Assembly (NCBI GenBank): GCA_021777055.1
Contig: JAIQZO010000007.1
Coordinates: forward strand, 1 to 47,847
Length of the DNA: 47,847 bases
Origin: Candidatus Anammoxibacter sp.
GTDB lineage: Bacteria > Planctomycetota > Brocadiia > Brocadiales > Anammoxibacteraceae
Direction of reading: 5' to 3'
Made by a program: the position numbers and the translations under genes. The stretch's first letter is position 1, and every line of letters begins with the position of its first letter. This document shows positions 25,009 through 33,995 of this stretch, in pieces. The notes under the pieces were generated by a model that was given only the letters and a program-made list of their open reading frames with translations, had not been told where the DNA came from and did no database searches.

Positions 25009-26781
25009 GTTTATAAGAGGATTGTAAATAAGCTGGCTTTCTATTTCATCACTCTCTGTTTCTGAACTACTTTCCCAATTATTTTCCACTTCGTTTAGAA
25101 TTTGCGTTTTACCCTTTTTCTCAGCAGTTTTATAAATAAGTTGACTCTCTATTGTGTCACTTTTTGTTTTTGTTTTTGTTTTTGTTTCTTTTTTAAAATT
25201 GTTTTGCGTGCTATTATTCAGAGTTTGCGTTTTATTCCTCTTCTTAGCAGTTTTAACTGCCTCATTATCTACATCTTTATTAACCGTTGCAAATCCTGTT
25301 TTCTTTTCATAATCTTTTCTTAAATCTTCTTTATATTGTACAAAAATCTCATCAAGCTTGCCGTAATAGGTTTTTGATGAGGTCGTTGTTTCCAGTATAA
25401 TTGGTGTTGATAAAGTGGTAAACTCTTTTTTCAGAGATTCAACTGCCTCTGCCTGACCAATCAACTGATCATTATAGCTTTCTAAAAGGTCCGAAAACTC
25501 GTACATCCTATTATTCTTAAAATATGTTTCAAAGTTCGGAAACTTAACCACTGTGATGTTTCCATCTGAATCCACCATGCTACTACCTAACTCCATTACA
25601 AAAGTAATAAGCGACGCCATCGCCACACCTCTACCAGAAACTTGCCCACCACTGCCAGCAACTTGAGATAAAACAACAAGTAATTTCTTGCCGCCAATCA
25701 TCAAGCCACCCTTTACCTTTACTTTTCTACGTTCACGTTTAAAATTCTCATAAGCAACCAACGCTTCTTGCGTCTCTCTTCTCCACAAGATGTAAGGTAG
25801 TTCCACGTCTCTGGCTGCATCTTTGTAATGTTTCTCAAACGCATCTATCGCCATTAACTCTGTTTTGTGTCCTTTAATAACATTTTGCACAAGAGGGTTT
25901 GCTGGGTTTGGAGCAGGGTTTACCACATTTTTTCTCCTCAGGTTTTTTATAGGATAATCCTTGTAAACCTCTGGAGCAAACTCATGACCATACCTGGCTA
26001 ATGTCAATTCCTGGTGCTCTTTAACCGAATACTTTATTTTGTTTTTTTTAACCTTTTTGTTAAAATCTTCAACTATCTCTTTTAGAGCTTCGTCGTATGG
26101 ATCACCTTTCAGAATGGAGACACCAGTAGAGGGATCCTTCTTACCAAGATATGCAGAGGCAAGGATCTCCTTTGATACTGTAAATTGTGACGGCTTTTTA
26201 AACCCATCGATAGAGGATAGATATTCAGCACTAAACTCTGCACTATTCCCATCTGATTTCAAGATCTCCGTACTAATAACATAATCAAATGCGGTTGATG
26301 ATACGGTCTCCTTATCTCCCTCTACTTTCGATGCGGGTATGACATTAACCATACCATACATGCCAGTCTCATCTAGTAGTTGCTTCAACCTCACTGCCAA
26401 AAAAGCACTTTCAGTATCTCGCAACACCTTACTAGCAGTGCTTGAAGGAGCCTTAATCTTTTTCTTTTCTAATGAAGATGTATTTGTATTATTCCCAACA
26501 TTAAGCTGCTCCTGTATCTTGTCAATGGAAGACCCACTATTATCAATCTTAACCGTCTCTTTTATCTCTGCCGTTATAATCTCAGGACTGGTAGTAAAAA
26601 TCTCTACCCCGATATTAAGTCTGCGACCATCATCAGGAATGCCTCTAGTTTTAGCGCCTGATGTTGGTCTAGTACTGGGTCCAACGACAGAACCCTTTTG
26701 CGTTGTGGTAATACACCCTGTGAAGAAAAATGATACTAGTATAATTACACTAAGAACCGTAACAATCGATCTGCTTACCAT
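25006..26781 (-). CDS. large lipoprotein of unknown function with a duplicated C-terminal motif
   Basis: 591 residues. The N-terminus is a lipoprotein signal (IILVSFFFTGC, Cys23). A beta-rich part follows (GVEIFTTSPEIITAEIKETV), then a segment resembling a curli-type CsgG/outer-membrane assembly pattern (FLAVRLKQLLDETGMYGMVN and FDYVISTEILKSDGNSAEF), and a helical part with LPYILWRRETQEALVAYENF. The C-terminus carries two copies of an about 42-residue unit ending in DTIESQLIY and DEIESQLIY. GGAG lies 10 bases before the ATG. It follows the exported coiled-coil gene by 66 bp on the same strand. The CsgG-like resemblance is my reading of one segment only. Confidence 0.7.
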   Translation of the reverse strand: MVSRSIVTVLSVIILVSFFFTGCITTTQKGSVVGPSTRPTSGAKTRGIPDDGRRLNIGVEIFTTSPEIITAEIKETVKIDNSGSSIDKIQEQLNVGNNTNTSSLEKKKIKAPSSTASKVLRDTESAFLAVRLKQLLDETGMYGMVNVIPASKVEGDKETVSSTAFDYVISTEILKSDGNSAEFSAEYLSSIDGFKKPSQFTVSKEILASAYLGKKDPSTGVSILKGDPYDEALKEIVEDFNKKVKKNKIKYSVKEHQELTLARYGHEFAPEVYKDYPIKNLRRKNVVNPAPNPANPLVQNVIKGHKTELMAIDAFEKHYKDAARDVELPYILWRRETQEALVAYENFKRERRKVKVKGGLMIGGKKLLVVLSQVAGSGGQVSGRGVAMASLITFVMELGSSMVDSDGNITVVKFPNFETYFKNNRMYEFSDLLESYNDQLIGQAEAVESLKKEFTTLSTPIILETTTSSKTYYGKLDEIFVQYKEDLRKDYEKKTGFATVNKDVDNEAVKTAKKRNKTQTLNNSTQNNFKKETKTKTKTKSDTIESQLIYKTAEKKGKTQILNEVENNWESSSETESDEIESQLIYNPLIN

Positions 26782-26847
26782 GACTTACATATCTCCGTGG
26801 ACAAAAAGCCCCAGTTGTTTTTTCAAATCCTAAACTTTTAACCTCTA

Positions 26848-27771
26848 CTATTGCGCTGATTCCATCTCTTTCAATAGTTCTTCCAAATTCGCTTTTTCCT
26901 GGGGATCGGTTGTATTCTTAATTTTCTCTTTCAAATCATTAATACGCTGTTGTCGGTTAGATTTCTCACTTGCGTCTTTAGGAGGCACATAAATAGCCTG
27001 TCCTGAATCGCCCCCACCAACACTTCTTCTTATTCTTTCCTGCTGACGTTGATCATACCCTGCAGGTTTTTTTGGAGCGCCCCCCATAACGACCCATCCC
27101 TGACTCTTCATTGCCTCATATTTGGCTAACATTTTTTCGTACATAGCATCCATACTCCCTGTAACTTCAAGAGAAATTTCTTCAGCTTTCCTTTGGAAAT
27201 TCTCAACTCCAGCCAAAAAGGAAGACCTGTCTTCTCTCGAATCATTATGGTTCGCTTCTGTTTTTCCCATGAGAGAAACAACCGCATCTTGTAATTTCGC
27301 AAATGGATCAGGTTCCGGCTCATCTTCTTCTATATCGTCTATTCTAAAACTATCATCATCATTACCAAATCGAAGTTGCATCTTTTTTAATTCGTTTAAC
27401 TCGTTATCCAATTCATTAGCTTGCGTTTCGAGCACCACTATCTTTTCACTCTGTTCATCAACAAATTGCTTCACTTCATCCCTAGCCTTTTCAAATTCGA
27501 ATAATGTCTTTTCCACTTCCTTGCTTCGCGGTTTAGGATAGGTCATCTCTATCTCGTCTATCTGTCGATTTAGCTGGCCGAGACTCTGTTGATTCAATAA
27601 TAAACCATTTTTAAGGGACAAAACAGACGAACGGACCTCATCTAAACTTCGCGTTGCATCTCCAATTTTTATATCAAGTTCACTAGAACTAAGCACGCCT
27701 GTACTTAACGCCAAAAGTATAGTGATCATCGATAGATGACGTGCAAAACATCTTAAAACATAAATAGCCAT
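26848..27771 (-). CDS. exported coiled-coil protein, first gene of the cluster
   Basis: The ATG at 27771 (MAIYVLRCFARH) has AGGAAAAG directly upstream; a longer frame to 27849 runs through a dispersed repeat and is not used. 308 residues: signal peptide about 1-28 (SMITILLALSTGVLSS), then heptad-type helices at about 35-120 (LEKKVLETQANELDNELNEL-type), an acidic spacer, more helices around 160-220, a Gly-Pro-rich linker (VVMGGAPKKPAGYD), and a final helical KE-rich end. It lies upstream of and on the same strand as the large lipoprotein. I do not recognise a named family. The pattern fits a periplasmic scaffold or spacer like the giant protein. Confidence 0.7.
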   Translation of the reverse strand: MAIYVLRCFARHLSMITILLALSTGVLSSSELDIKIGDATRSLDEVRSSVLSLKNGLLLNQQSLGQLNRQIDEIEMTYPKPRSKEVEKTLFEFEKARDEVKQFVDEQSEKIVVLETQANELDNELNELKKMQLRFGNDDDSFRIDDIEEDEPEPDPFAKLQDAVVSLMGKTEANHNDSREDRSSFLAGVENFQRKAEEISLEVTGSMDAMYEKMLAKYEAMKSQGWVVMGGAPKKPAGYDQRQQERIRRSVGGGDSGQAIYVPPKDASEKSNRQQRINDLKEKIKNTTDPQEKANLEELLKEMESAQ

Positions 27772-28962
27772 ACTTTTCCTAATGGTTAAAATAATGTAAT
27801 AATGCAGAATACAGGAGCCAGGCGCCAGAATACAGAATAATAAAACCAATACGATGTTGACACCACCATTTAATTAGCGGTAAAAAAGCTTATTTGTTAA
27901 TGTACTCTGTTTAAATGTTTACAAGTTGACCTATAAACGAGTGTTATTTTCTAAATTCTGGCTCCAGGCTTCAGTATTCTAAATAATTAACATTTTATCG
28001 TGAATTCTAAATCTATATAGATTTAACTTTACCCTTATATTAAAAGGTGTTATGCCTATCGCAATAACTAAAACAAAATGGTAATATGTCATATAAATAC
28101 AGCATTCACCATAGAATAATAAAGAAAAAAAAGCAAGGAATTTTCAGCAAATATTCAACAAGAATTAATTGTCTAAATATCGAACTCTCATCAAATTATG
28201 CTTTGCATAATTCTAATCTTACTATCCCTATATTAGACCTCTAAACACCAATTAATAAATGAGCTCTATTAGTCTTCACTTATTTCCCGTACAAGACTAT
28301 ATGGCCCTGTTGATTTACCTCAATAATTTCCAAGAACCTTCATCTTAATAAGCAGTGTGAGTATTCATATATTTAGCGTTTATTGCACGACTTGTATACT
28401 TACGCCCCCTCCTCTTTCTACGGTGGATTAAATAGTACACGTTTTCAAATTAAAAAGCCCCATCTAATAAGATGGAAATTAGGGACGCGTTACAGGATTT
28501 CACTGAATCGTTACAAATATTTTTAGATTTTCTTATATCTTTACAACGTTGCCTTTTGTCTAGTTCCATATAATAGTAATGTAGGTTAGCTAATGCCAGA
28601 GATAAATGCACGGCAGGTTTAAAACCTGGCAAACCGTATAATGGACAGCAAAATTGTTGCTTTATCTTCGCATGCAACTTTCCACTTATTCACCTAGGGA
28701 GTTAATTAAATTGTTTTAATTAATTTGTCTATAAATGTAAAAATAATAGAAGCTTTGTACGCAAGGAAAATAATAGTCGGATTGAAAGAAACAGGCATGT
28801 TGTTTTCTTGTTGACGATTAAAGAGGCAAAAGTGATAATATTCTAACAAAGAATTAGAATAACAATAACAACAACAAGTTTGTCAATGACGCCTTATTGC
28901 AACTGTAGCTGTTCTGAAGAGTGAAACAAATATATCTTCTTCAAGTAAGCGTAATGTACAAT
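27772..28962. other. long spacer without a convincing gene
   Basis: About 1.2 kb with no gene supported. It holds dispersed ATTCTGTATTCTGGC-type repeats at about 27800-27840 and 27951-27985, and an AGGTTT/AAACCT palindrome near 28617. A 75-codon minus-strand frame at 28450-28677 has no ribosome site and includes that palindrome. Confidence 0.45.
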
Positions 28963-29007
28963 CCAAACACTAATTGGCCAAACACTAATTGGCCAAATAC
29001 CAATTGG
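28963..29007. promoter_or_regulatory. three tandem 15-bp dyads, probable operator upstream of the lipoprotein
   Basis: CCAAACACTAATTGG occurs twice (28963-28977, 28978-28992) and a third time as CCAAATACCAATTGG (28993-29007), with no gap. Each unit is CCAA-N7-TTGG, a symmetric binding site. The row ends about 62 bp before the lipoprotein start. It is probably a repressor or activator operator; the protein is unknown. Confidence 0.6.
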
Positions 29008-29069
29008 AGAAGAGGCTATCAAGTATTGTGATTAATGAATGCTAAACATAAAAGCATGGAGAAGATCTA

Positions 29070-29492
29070 ATGAGGTATAAATCCCGCCTGTTTCTTGCCA
29101 TTTTTTTTATCGTAGGAGTTTTTGCAGGGTGCGCATCACAACGACCGGTACTTTATCCCAATCAGCAGTTTAAGACATCAAGTGAATTTGTTATACAAGA
29201 TGCCATTGATGACTGCATTGCACTTGCTGAATATGCAGGTTTGAATACAAAGAGCGGAGAGAATATAGCAGGCAGTACTGTAATGGGGGCGGCCTCTGGT
29301 GCCGCAGTAGGTGCGGCAGCAGGTGCGGTTGCTGGACATGCAGGACGTGGAGCGGCAACCGGTGCAGCTGGCGGAGGTTCCGGAGGGTTTATGTGGGGAA
29401 TGTTTAATTCAAAGGAAGTTGACCCTATAAAAAGACGTTTTATAGAACAATGCCTTCGTGAAAAAGGGTACCAGATAATTGGATGGAAATAA
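29070..29492 (+). CDS. glycine-zipper lipoprotein
   Basis: 140 residues. A lipobox (VGVFAGC, Cys21) implies outer-membrane anchoring after lipidation. A long Gly/Ala-rich block at about 68-110 (GAASGAAVGAAAGAVAGHAG) is a glycine-zipper segment that can insert into or pack in membranes, and the end DPIKRRFIEQCLREKGYQII is typical of the same family, with a conserved Cys and GY-x-I-x-GW. Glycine-zipper lipoproteins are usually stress-linked envelope proteins. GGAGAAG lies 6 bases before the ATG. Three tandem dyads upstream suggest regulation. Confidence 0.85.
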   Translation: MRYKSRLFLAIFFIVGVFAGCASQRPVLYPNQQFKTSSEFVIQDAIDDCIALAEYAGLNTKSGENIAGSTVMGAASGAAVGAAAGAVAGHAGRGAATGAAGGGSGGFMWGMFNSKEVDPIKRRFIEQCLREKGYQIIGWK

Positions 29493-29611
29493 AAGGATGG
29501 AGTAATGGAGATTCAAAAATGAGAAAGAAAAGAAATCGTGGATATTAAGAGTTAGGGGTTTGGAATGATGTATGAAAGGGGCTCCATTCCCCAAATTATA
29601 GATATCCTTTC

Positions 29612-29642
29612 TTGACAAATATATTCGAGAAATGTGTGATAC
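29612..29642 (+). promoter_or_regulatory. possible sigma-70 promoter of the esterase gene
   Basis: TTGACA at 29612 and TGATAC at 29637 could form a -35/-10 pair, but the 19-bp spacer is long. The sequence lies about 45 bp before the next ATG. Confidence 0.3.
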
Positions 29643-29687
29643 AAGAAAATATATAGGATGTTTTAGACTAATCACAAAGGAGATGAG

Positions 29688-30698
29688 ATGAGAAATTCCA
29701 TAGTTTTTTTACTCATAATAGTATTTGTTAGCGCTTGCAGCTTCAGGTCAAAAAGCACGGCTACTACTGAGGGATATATTATACCGCAAGGTATTAGTGA
29801 AGAGGCTAAAGCCCTTTATAAACAACGTGCAGAGATGGGGAAGCGAAACGTAAATTTAATGAATCCTATTGTCTTAAGAAAAGCCAGGAAACATTTGGAC
29901 AAAAACATGCTTTATGCCGCAAAATTATCAAACCCTAATGTATCGGCAGAAGAAGTTATTGTAAACGGAGTAAAGGCATTTTGGATCCGTGTACCTGAAA
30001 CAAAAGATGATGGCAATGTAATTCTCCATGCACACGGAGGTGCCTATGTCGTTGGTACTGCCGAATCAATTGGTACCGCTTCACGTATTGCAACAACAAC
30101 AGGAATGCCAATCCTATCTGTTGAATATGGACTGGCACCTGAAAATCCATTTCCCGCAGGGTTGAATGATATGAAAAAGGCCTATCGCTGGCTCATAAAG
30201 AATGGATACAATAGCTCCAATATCGTTGTATATGGAGAATCTTCGGGTGGTGGTCTTACCTTGGCAACTGTATTATCTCTGCGCGATGAAGGGGACCCTT
30301 TACCCGCAGCCGTTGCGGTTATGTCTCCCTGGACAGATCTTGCCGGTACTGGCGATACTTATACCACATTAGCGACACATGATCTACTGCTCAGCTGGGA
30401 TATGGTTAAACCTGCCGCAAAGGCGTATATAGGCGATAATGACCCTCGCAATCCACTGATCTCCCCTCTTTTTGGAGATTATAAACGGTTTCCGCCACTT
30501 CTTCTACAAGTGGGAACACGCGATATCCTCTTAAGTGACTCTGTACGACTTGCACAAACTGCCAGGAAAGCAGGTGTGGAAGTAACCCTTGACGTTTGGA
30601 ATGGTATGTGGCACGTATGGCAAGGAGTACCAAATATTCCGGAAAGTAAACAGGCAACCGCAGAGATAGCCCAGTTCTTCAAAAAACATTTAAAATAA
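29688..30698 (+). CDS. alpha/beta-hydrolase lipoprotein of the HSL esterase group
   Basis: 336 residues. A lipobox (IVFVSAC, Cys17) anchors it to the membrane. The hydrolase core is intact: oxyanion motif HGGAYV at 116-121 (HGGG-like with Ala), nucleophile elbow GESSGGG with Ser185, acid Asp279 (GTRDILLSDS) and base His309 (MWHVWQ), as in the hormone-sensitive-lipase/acetyl-hydrolase family that splits short-chain esters. The substrate is unknown. AAGGAG about 6 bases before the ATG marks the start. It lies about 195 bp from the glycine-zipper gene on the same strand and may be transcribed from its own promoter. Its envelope location is unusual for such esterases, though known. Confidence 0.93.
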   Translation: MRNSIVFLLIIVFVSACSFRSKSTATTEGYIIPQGISEEAKALYKQRAEMGKRNVNLMNPIVLRKARKHLDKNMLYAAKLSNPNVSAEEVIVNGVKAFWIRVPETKDDGNVILHAHGGAYVVGTAESIGTASRIATTTGMPILSVEYGLAPENPFPAGLNDMKKAYRWLIKNGYNSSNIVVYGESSGGGLTLATVLSLRDEGDPLPAAVAVMSPWTDLAGTGDTYTTLATHDLLLSWDMVKPAAKAYIGDNDPRNPLISPLFGDYKRFPPLLLQVGTRDILLSDSVRLAQTARKAGVEVTLDVWNGMWHVWQGVPNIPESKQATAEIAQFFKKHLK

Positions 30699-30710
30699 GA
30701 AAGTTTTAAG

Positions 30711-30834
30711 AGTGAAAAACTAAAAGTGAAAAACTAAAAGTGGAAAACTAAAAGTGAAAAACTAAAAGTGGAAAACTAAAAGTAGAAAACTAAAAGTGGA
30801 AAACTAAAAGTGAAAAGCTAAGGGCGGAAAGCTG
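30711..30834. repeat. 14-bp tandem minisatellite
   Basis: AGTGAAAAACTAAA, with AGTGGAAAACTAAA and AGTAGAAAACTAAA as variants, repeats 8 times without gaps, then decays to GGCGGAAAGCTGG. The inverted form TTAGCTTTTCACTTTTCAC lies at about 30915-30934, so the block could fold back on itself. Confidence 0.95.
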
Positions 30835-30971
30835 GATTTGAAAAGCACATATAATTTTATGATATTAATATTTTGGTAAAATTATTTAAATCTATGTTTC
30901 ATTCTGTATTAACTTTTAGCTTTTCACTTTTCACTCATCTAAATCTCCGCATTAATAGTATTACCACAATC

Positions 30972-31937
30972 TTATTTGGGATCTATTTCTGTTTCAGTTT
31001 GTGGTAGTATTTCAGCATCCTTAATCTTAAAACCATTAAACCGATTGGGTCTCTTTACAAGCCTTCCCCTATACACAACAGTATCACCCCTATGCAACCT
31101 TTTAGCATGGTTTACATAGCTATCCCTAATATAAACAGTATCATCCTTTTTCCCTATGGGATGTGATACGCCCATCAGATTTCCACTTAATAATCCCCAA
31201 GCAATATATGATATATTTCCCGTCCAGGTTACATACTTACCCTTATACTCACTCCATAATCTCTTCCTCTCCGATTTACTTACCGTACTGCCTTTGCCAA
31301 AGATTTTATACATCTCTTCGTATGACAAGTTAATCTCTGCACCGGCAGGTAATTTAGAGTCAAAAGCCGGCAAGTTTCCTTTCCTTTGTTCAGCGCTACC
31401 AGGCGACTGGGAAGATTGTTTGGAAAACATATCTTTTGCAGGTAATAATTTTAGACTTGCAAACCCCTCAAACCGGACTTGGTATTGTTGCAAACTATCC
31501 TGATCATCAGTAAATGTTATACTTTGATAATCATCCTGATTCATAGAAAATGACCCAAGAAGAAGTAGTTTCTTATCAAAAATAATAAAGTTATTGAGAT
31601 TAACACTGCTGTCTTCAAGTATCCAGGCATTAATACCGTTTTCCAGTAAATATTTTATCTTTGACTCACTGTTTATCTCACTTTTCTTACTAAACAATAT
31701 CCGTATGGAAACAGATCGTTTCGCAGCCAGAACCAGTGCGTCTGCAATCTCTTTAGATTTTATATCACCAACTGTAATATCAATAGACTGACTTGCACCA
31801 TTAATTGCCCTGTTTATATGGAAATTAACATCATCCCTTGGGGAAAAAAAATTTAAATATTCAGCGAAAGTGAGACTGGAAATCGAGAAAGAAGCAAAAG
31901 CCAGTATACTTAAAAAAGTTTTTAGAAACATAATCAT
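30972..31937 (-). CDS. exported pseudo-phospholipase-D/OB-fold fusion protein
   Basis: 321 residues with a signal peptide (about 1-25, FLSILAFASFSISSLTFAEY). About 30-155 fit the phospholipase-D-like fold: ARRAINGASQSIDITVGDIK-type start, VLAAKRSVSIRILFSKKS, and NNFIIFDKKLLLLGSFSMNQ where active PLD enzymes have an H-x-K before the strand. The His is Asn and no second HKD exists, so the domain is probably inactive. About 225-315 look like an OB-fold: YKGKYVTWTGNISYI, TVYIRDSY, GDTVVYRGRLVKRPNRFNGF. This suggests a nucleic-acid or glycan binding role outside the cytoplasm. No operon partner is close. The start ATG at 31937 lacks a clear ribosome site. Confidence 0.7.
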   Translation of the reverse strand: MIMFLKTFLSILAFASFSISSLTFAEYLNFFSPRDDVNFHINRAINGASQSIDITVGDIKSKEIADALVLAAKRSVSIRILFSKKSEINSESKIKYLLENGINAWILEDSSVNLNNFIIFDKKLLLLGSFSMNQDDYQSITFTDDQDSLQQYQVRFEGFASLKLLPAKDMFSKQSSQSPGSAEQRKGNLPAFDSKLPAGAEINLSYEEMYKIFGKGSTVSKSERKRLWSEYKGKYVTWTGNISYIAWGLLSGNLMGVSHPIGKKDDTVYIRDSYVNHAKRLHRGDTVVYRGRLVKRPNRFNGFKIKDAEILPQTETEIDPK

Positions 31938-32566
31938 ATTTAATATTTAAAATTAAACGCTAATTCCTGAACTAAATCACCATTAAGAGAATGAGGATAG
32001 AAAAAGCTTTCTTGTAATATAAAAAGTCTTTGTGGCGAGCCATGCTTTCTAGTTGTAGTAGAATTATTAAACACCTTTTTTCCCCAAAGAGGTTATTTAA
32101 TATAGACTGGATCTACTACATTCCATGGATTTTGAACCGCAAACGCTAAACCACGAAGTCATAAAAAAACTTTATTTTCAGTTGATTATAAATTTACGAG
32201 ATAAATTCACTCTATTACGGGTATAAGAATCTAAAACCACAATGTGTGATATTGGAATCTAAAATATAATAAAATGCTCAATACCAAAGATGGAGCAAAA
32301 AAAATAGTTTAGCACATACGGTATGTGAGTTCAAGTATCATATGTGTTCGCAAAAGTATGAAGAGAAAAACGGATATGTGTAGTATACTTCGGAGTGGAA
32401 TTTTATTACTATTTTATGTAAAAAAGCAGATTCATGTAAAAAAGCAGAGGATAGAAAAATAGAAGGTTTGTAAATATGATATTGCGGTCGCATTACAATG
32501 ATAACAAAAGTTCAGAAATTATCGCTATCAATCTTTGTCATTAGGGAAAACCTTATTCGATTACAT
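31938..32566. other. spacer without a gene
   Basis: No gene is supported on either strand. It contains CACATAC-G-GTATGTG near 32311 (7-bp inverted arms) and a direct repeat ATGTAAAAAAGCAG x2 at about 32414-32446, neither tied to a known element. Confidence 0.4.
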
Positions 32567-33436
32567 CTATGTCCCATTTTGCAGCTTTCCCTTAAGGTTA
32601 TCTATCTTTTCCAAAATCTTAGCAGTTTCATATTTGTTATTCATTCCCATATTTACTAGATAAGCCCGTTCGTAGAAATCAAGAGCATTTACGTTGTCTT
32701 TCATACGTAAATATGTCGAGGCAATATTATTAAGAACAGCTGCCAAACCAAGAACATTATTAGACTTTTTGTCCAGATCAAGTGCCGTAAAATAGGTTGA
32801 CAGACCTTCTTGCAACTTACCATTACTCAAGTGTATAGAAGCAATGTTGTTATAATTGGTAGCCAGCCCTTTTAAATTATCTATTTTTTTATTTAATTCC
32901 AATGCATTATTATAATAATTTAGCGCTTTATCCAGACTGCCTTTTGCTTTATAAAAGAGCCCCATATTGTTATAACAAAGGGCTTTTAATTCGTTGTCCC
33001 TCAAACTATTTGCTATATCCATTGCCTTTTTAAAATATCTAAGTGCAATATCAAATTTCTTTAATGATACGCACGCATTACCTATATTATTAAAATTAAT
33101 GGCCAGTTCGTTCTTATTCTCCAAACTCTCATTAATCATGACAGACTTTTCAAAAACAGAGATTGCCTTTTCGTACTCATGTACCCTTGAATATACGGTA
33201 CCTATATTATTAAGGTTTACCGCAACCCCTGCGAGGTTATCGATATTTCTGTCATCCTCCAAGGCATTCTTAAAAAACTCCAAGGCGCTATACATGTCCC
33301 CTTTTAAGAATTTGTTGTTTCCTAATTCATTCCATCGTTGCGACTTAAGCGGCTCGTCAGCTGCATATATACAAGTGCATGCAGAAAACATAACAATTAA
33401 AGCAATAAATAACAAAAACTCTCTTTTAAAATTCAT
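32567..33436 (-). CDS. TPR-repeat lipoprotein
   Basis: 289 residues. A lipobox-like end of the hydrophobic signal (VMFSACTC, Cys20) suggests lipidation. From about 38 onward it consists of six or so tetratricopeptide repeats of about 40 residues with the A-x-N-N-I-G/A core (for example NLNNIGTVYSRVHEYEKAIS, NFNNIGNACVSLKKFDIALR, CYNNMGLFYKAKGSLDKALN). Tetratricopeptide repeats bind proteins, so it is probably an envelope scaffold. It has no obvious partner nearby; the next gene on the strand is bacteriohemerythrin, separated by a hairpin. The ribosome site is weak. Confidence 0.9.
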   Translation of the reverse strand: MNFKREFLLFIALIVMFSACTCIYAADEPLKSQRWNELGNNKFLKGDMYSALEFFKNALEDDRNIDNLAGVAVNLNNIGTVYSRVHEYEKAISVFEKSVMINESLENKNELAINFNNIGNACVSLKKFDIALRYFKKAMDIANSLRDNELKALCYNNMGLFYKAKGSLDKALNYYNNALELNKKIDNLKGLATNYNNIASIHLSNGKLQEGLSTYFTALDLDKKSNNVLGLAAVLNNIASTYLRMKDNVNALDFYERAYLVNMGMNNKYETAKILEKIDNLKGKLQNGT

Positions 33437-33476
33437 TTTTTTCAGAGCTTTCTAAAAAATCTAAAGTAAAGTATAG

Positions 33477-33501
33477 AGGCGTACAGTCAAACAGTACGCC
33501 T
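33477..33501. terminator. hairpin between hemerythrin and the TPR gene
   Basis: AGGCGTAC (33477-33484) and GTACGCCT (33494-33501) form an 8-bp perfect stem with a nine-base loop. Ts follow on the plus strand, while on the minus strand, which serves the hemerythrin gene, the tail is only weakly T-rich. It could act bidirectionally. Confidence 0.45.
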
Positions 33502-33538
33502 TTTCTATAAAATTAAATTATATTTTTATTCAAATAAT

Positions 33539-33946
33539 CTAAACTACGCCTTTATCATTAAGAAATTTTCCATATTTTTTGTCGATATCAAGAATATGAG
33601 TGGAAAGCCACTCTTTTAGAAATTTCATGACCTGTAGTGTAATCATAACCCTGCCCCCATCAAATTGCGCTTTCAAATCAACTACCTGTTTAGTCAGGTC
33701 ATCATGTTTTTCTTTATGACTTTTAAAGTCCGGATATCCGTTAGTTTCAAGAAGATTTTCTTCAAATGCAAAGTGTGTCATTGTATACTCAACCAGCTCC
33801 TTTAGAACAACTTCAACCATCTCACAACCTTGACCTTCATACATTGCCTCATTTAATCTGTTAATGAGATCAACAAGCTTTTTATGTTGAGTATCTACTT
33901 CTTTAACGTTAACTAGATATTTATCATCCCAGGTAAAAATTTCCAT
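33539..33946 (-). CDS. bacteriohemerythrin
   Basis: A four-helix bundle with a non-haem di-iron site that binds oxygen reversibly (or nitric oxide in some relatives). In the 136-residue numbering that starts with the GTG at 33949, all ligands are visible: His22 (DTQHKKL), His59 and Glu63 (THFAFEE), His78 and His82 (SHKEKHD), His118 and Asp123 (THILDIDKKY). Length is normal. The ATG at 33946 is the likely start (AAGGGG about 8 bases upstream). It follows the Mla operon by 46 bp on the same strand and might be its last gene. Oxygen sensing or storage is the usual role; in an anaerobe, protection from oxygen would fit. Confidence 0.97.
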   Translation of the reverse strand: MEIFTWDDKYLVNVKEVDTQHKKLVDLINRLNEAMYEGQGCEMVEVVLKELVEYTMTHFAFEENLLETNGYPDFKSHKEKHDDLTKQVVDLKAQFDGGRVMITLQVMKFLKEWLSTHILDIDKKYGKFLNDKGVV

Positions 33947-33995
33947 CACATATCCCCTTCAAAAAAAGTTTATCAATTTTTAACAATACACTTTA

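Noticed and set aside
28450..28677. 75-codon minus-strand frame in the long spacer
   Set aside because: No ribosome site; its N-terminal part covers an AGGTTT/AAACCT palindrome, typical of repeat-derived frames.
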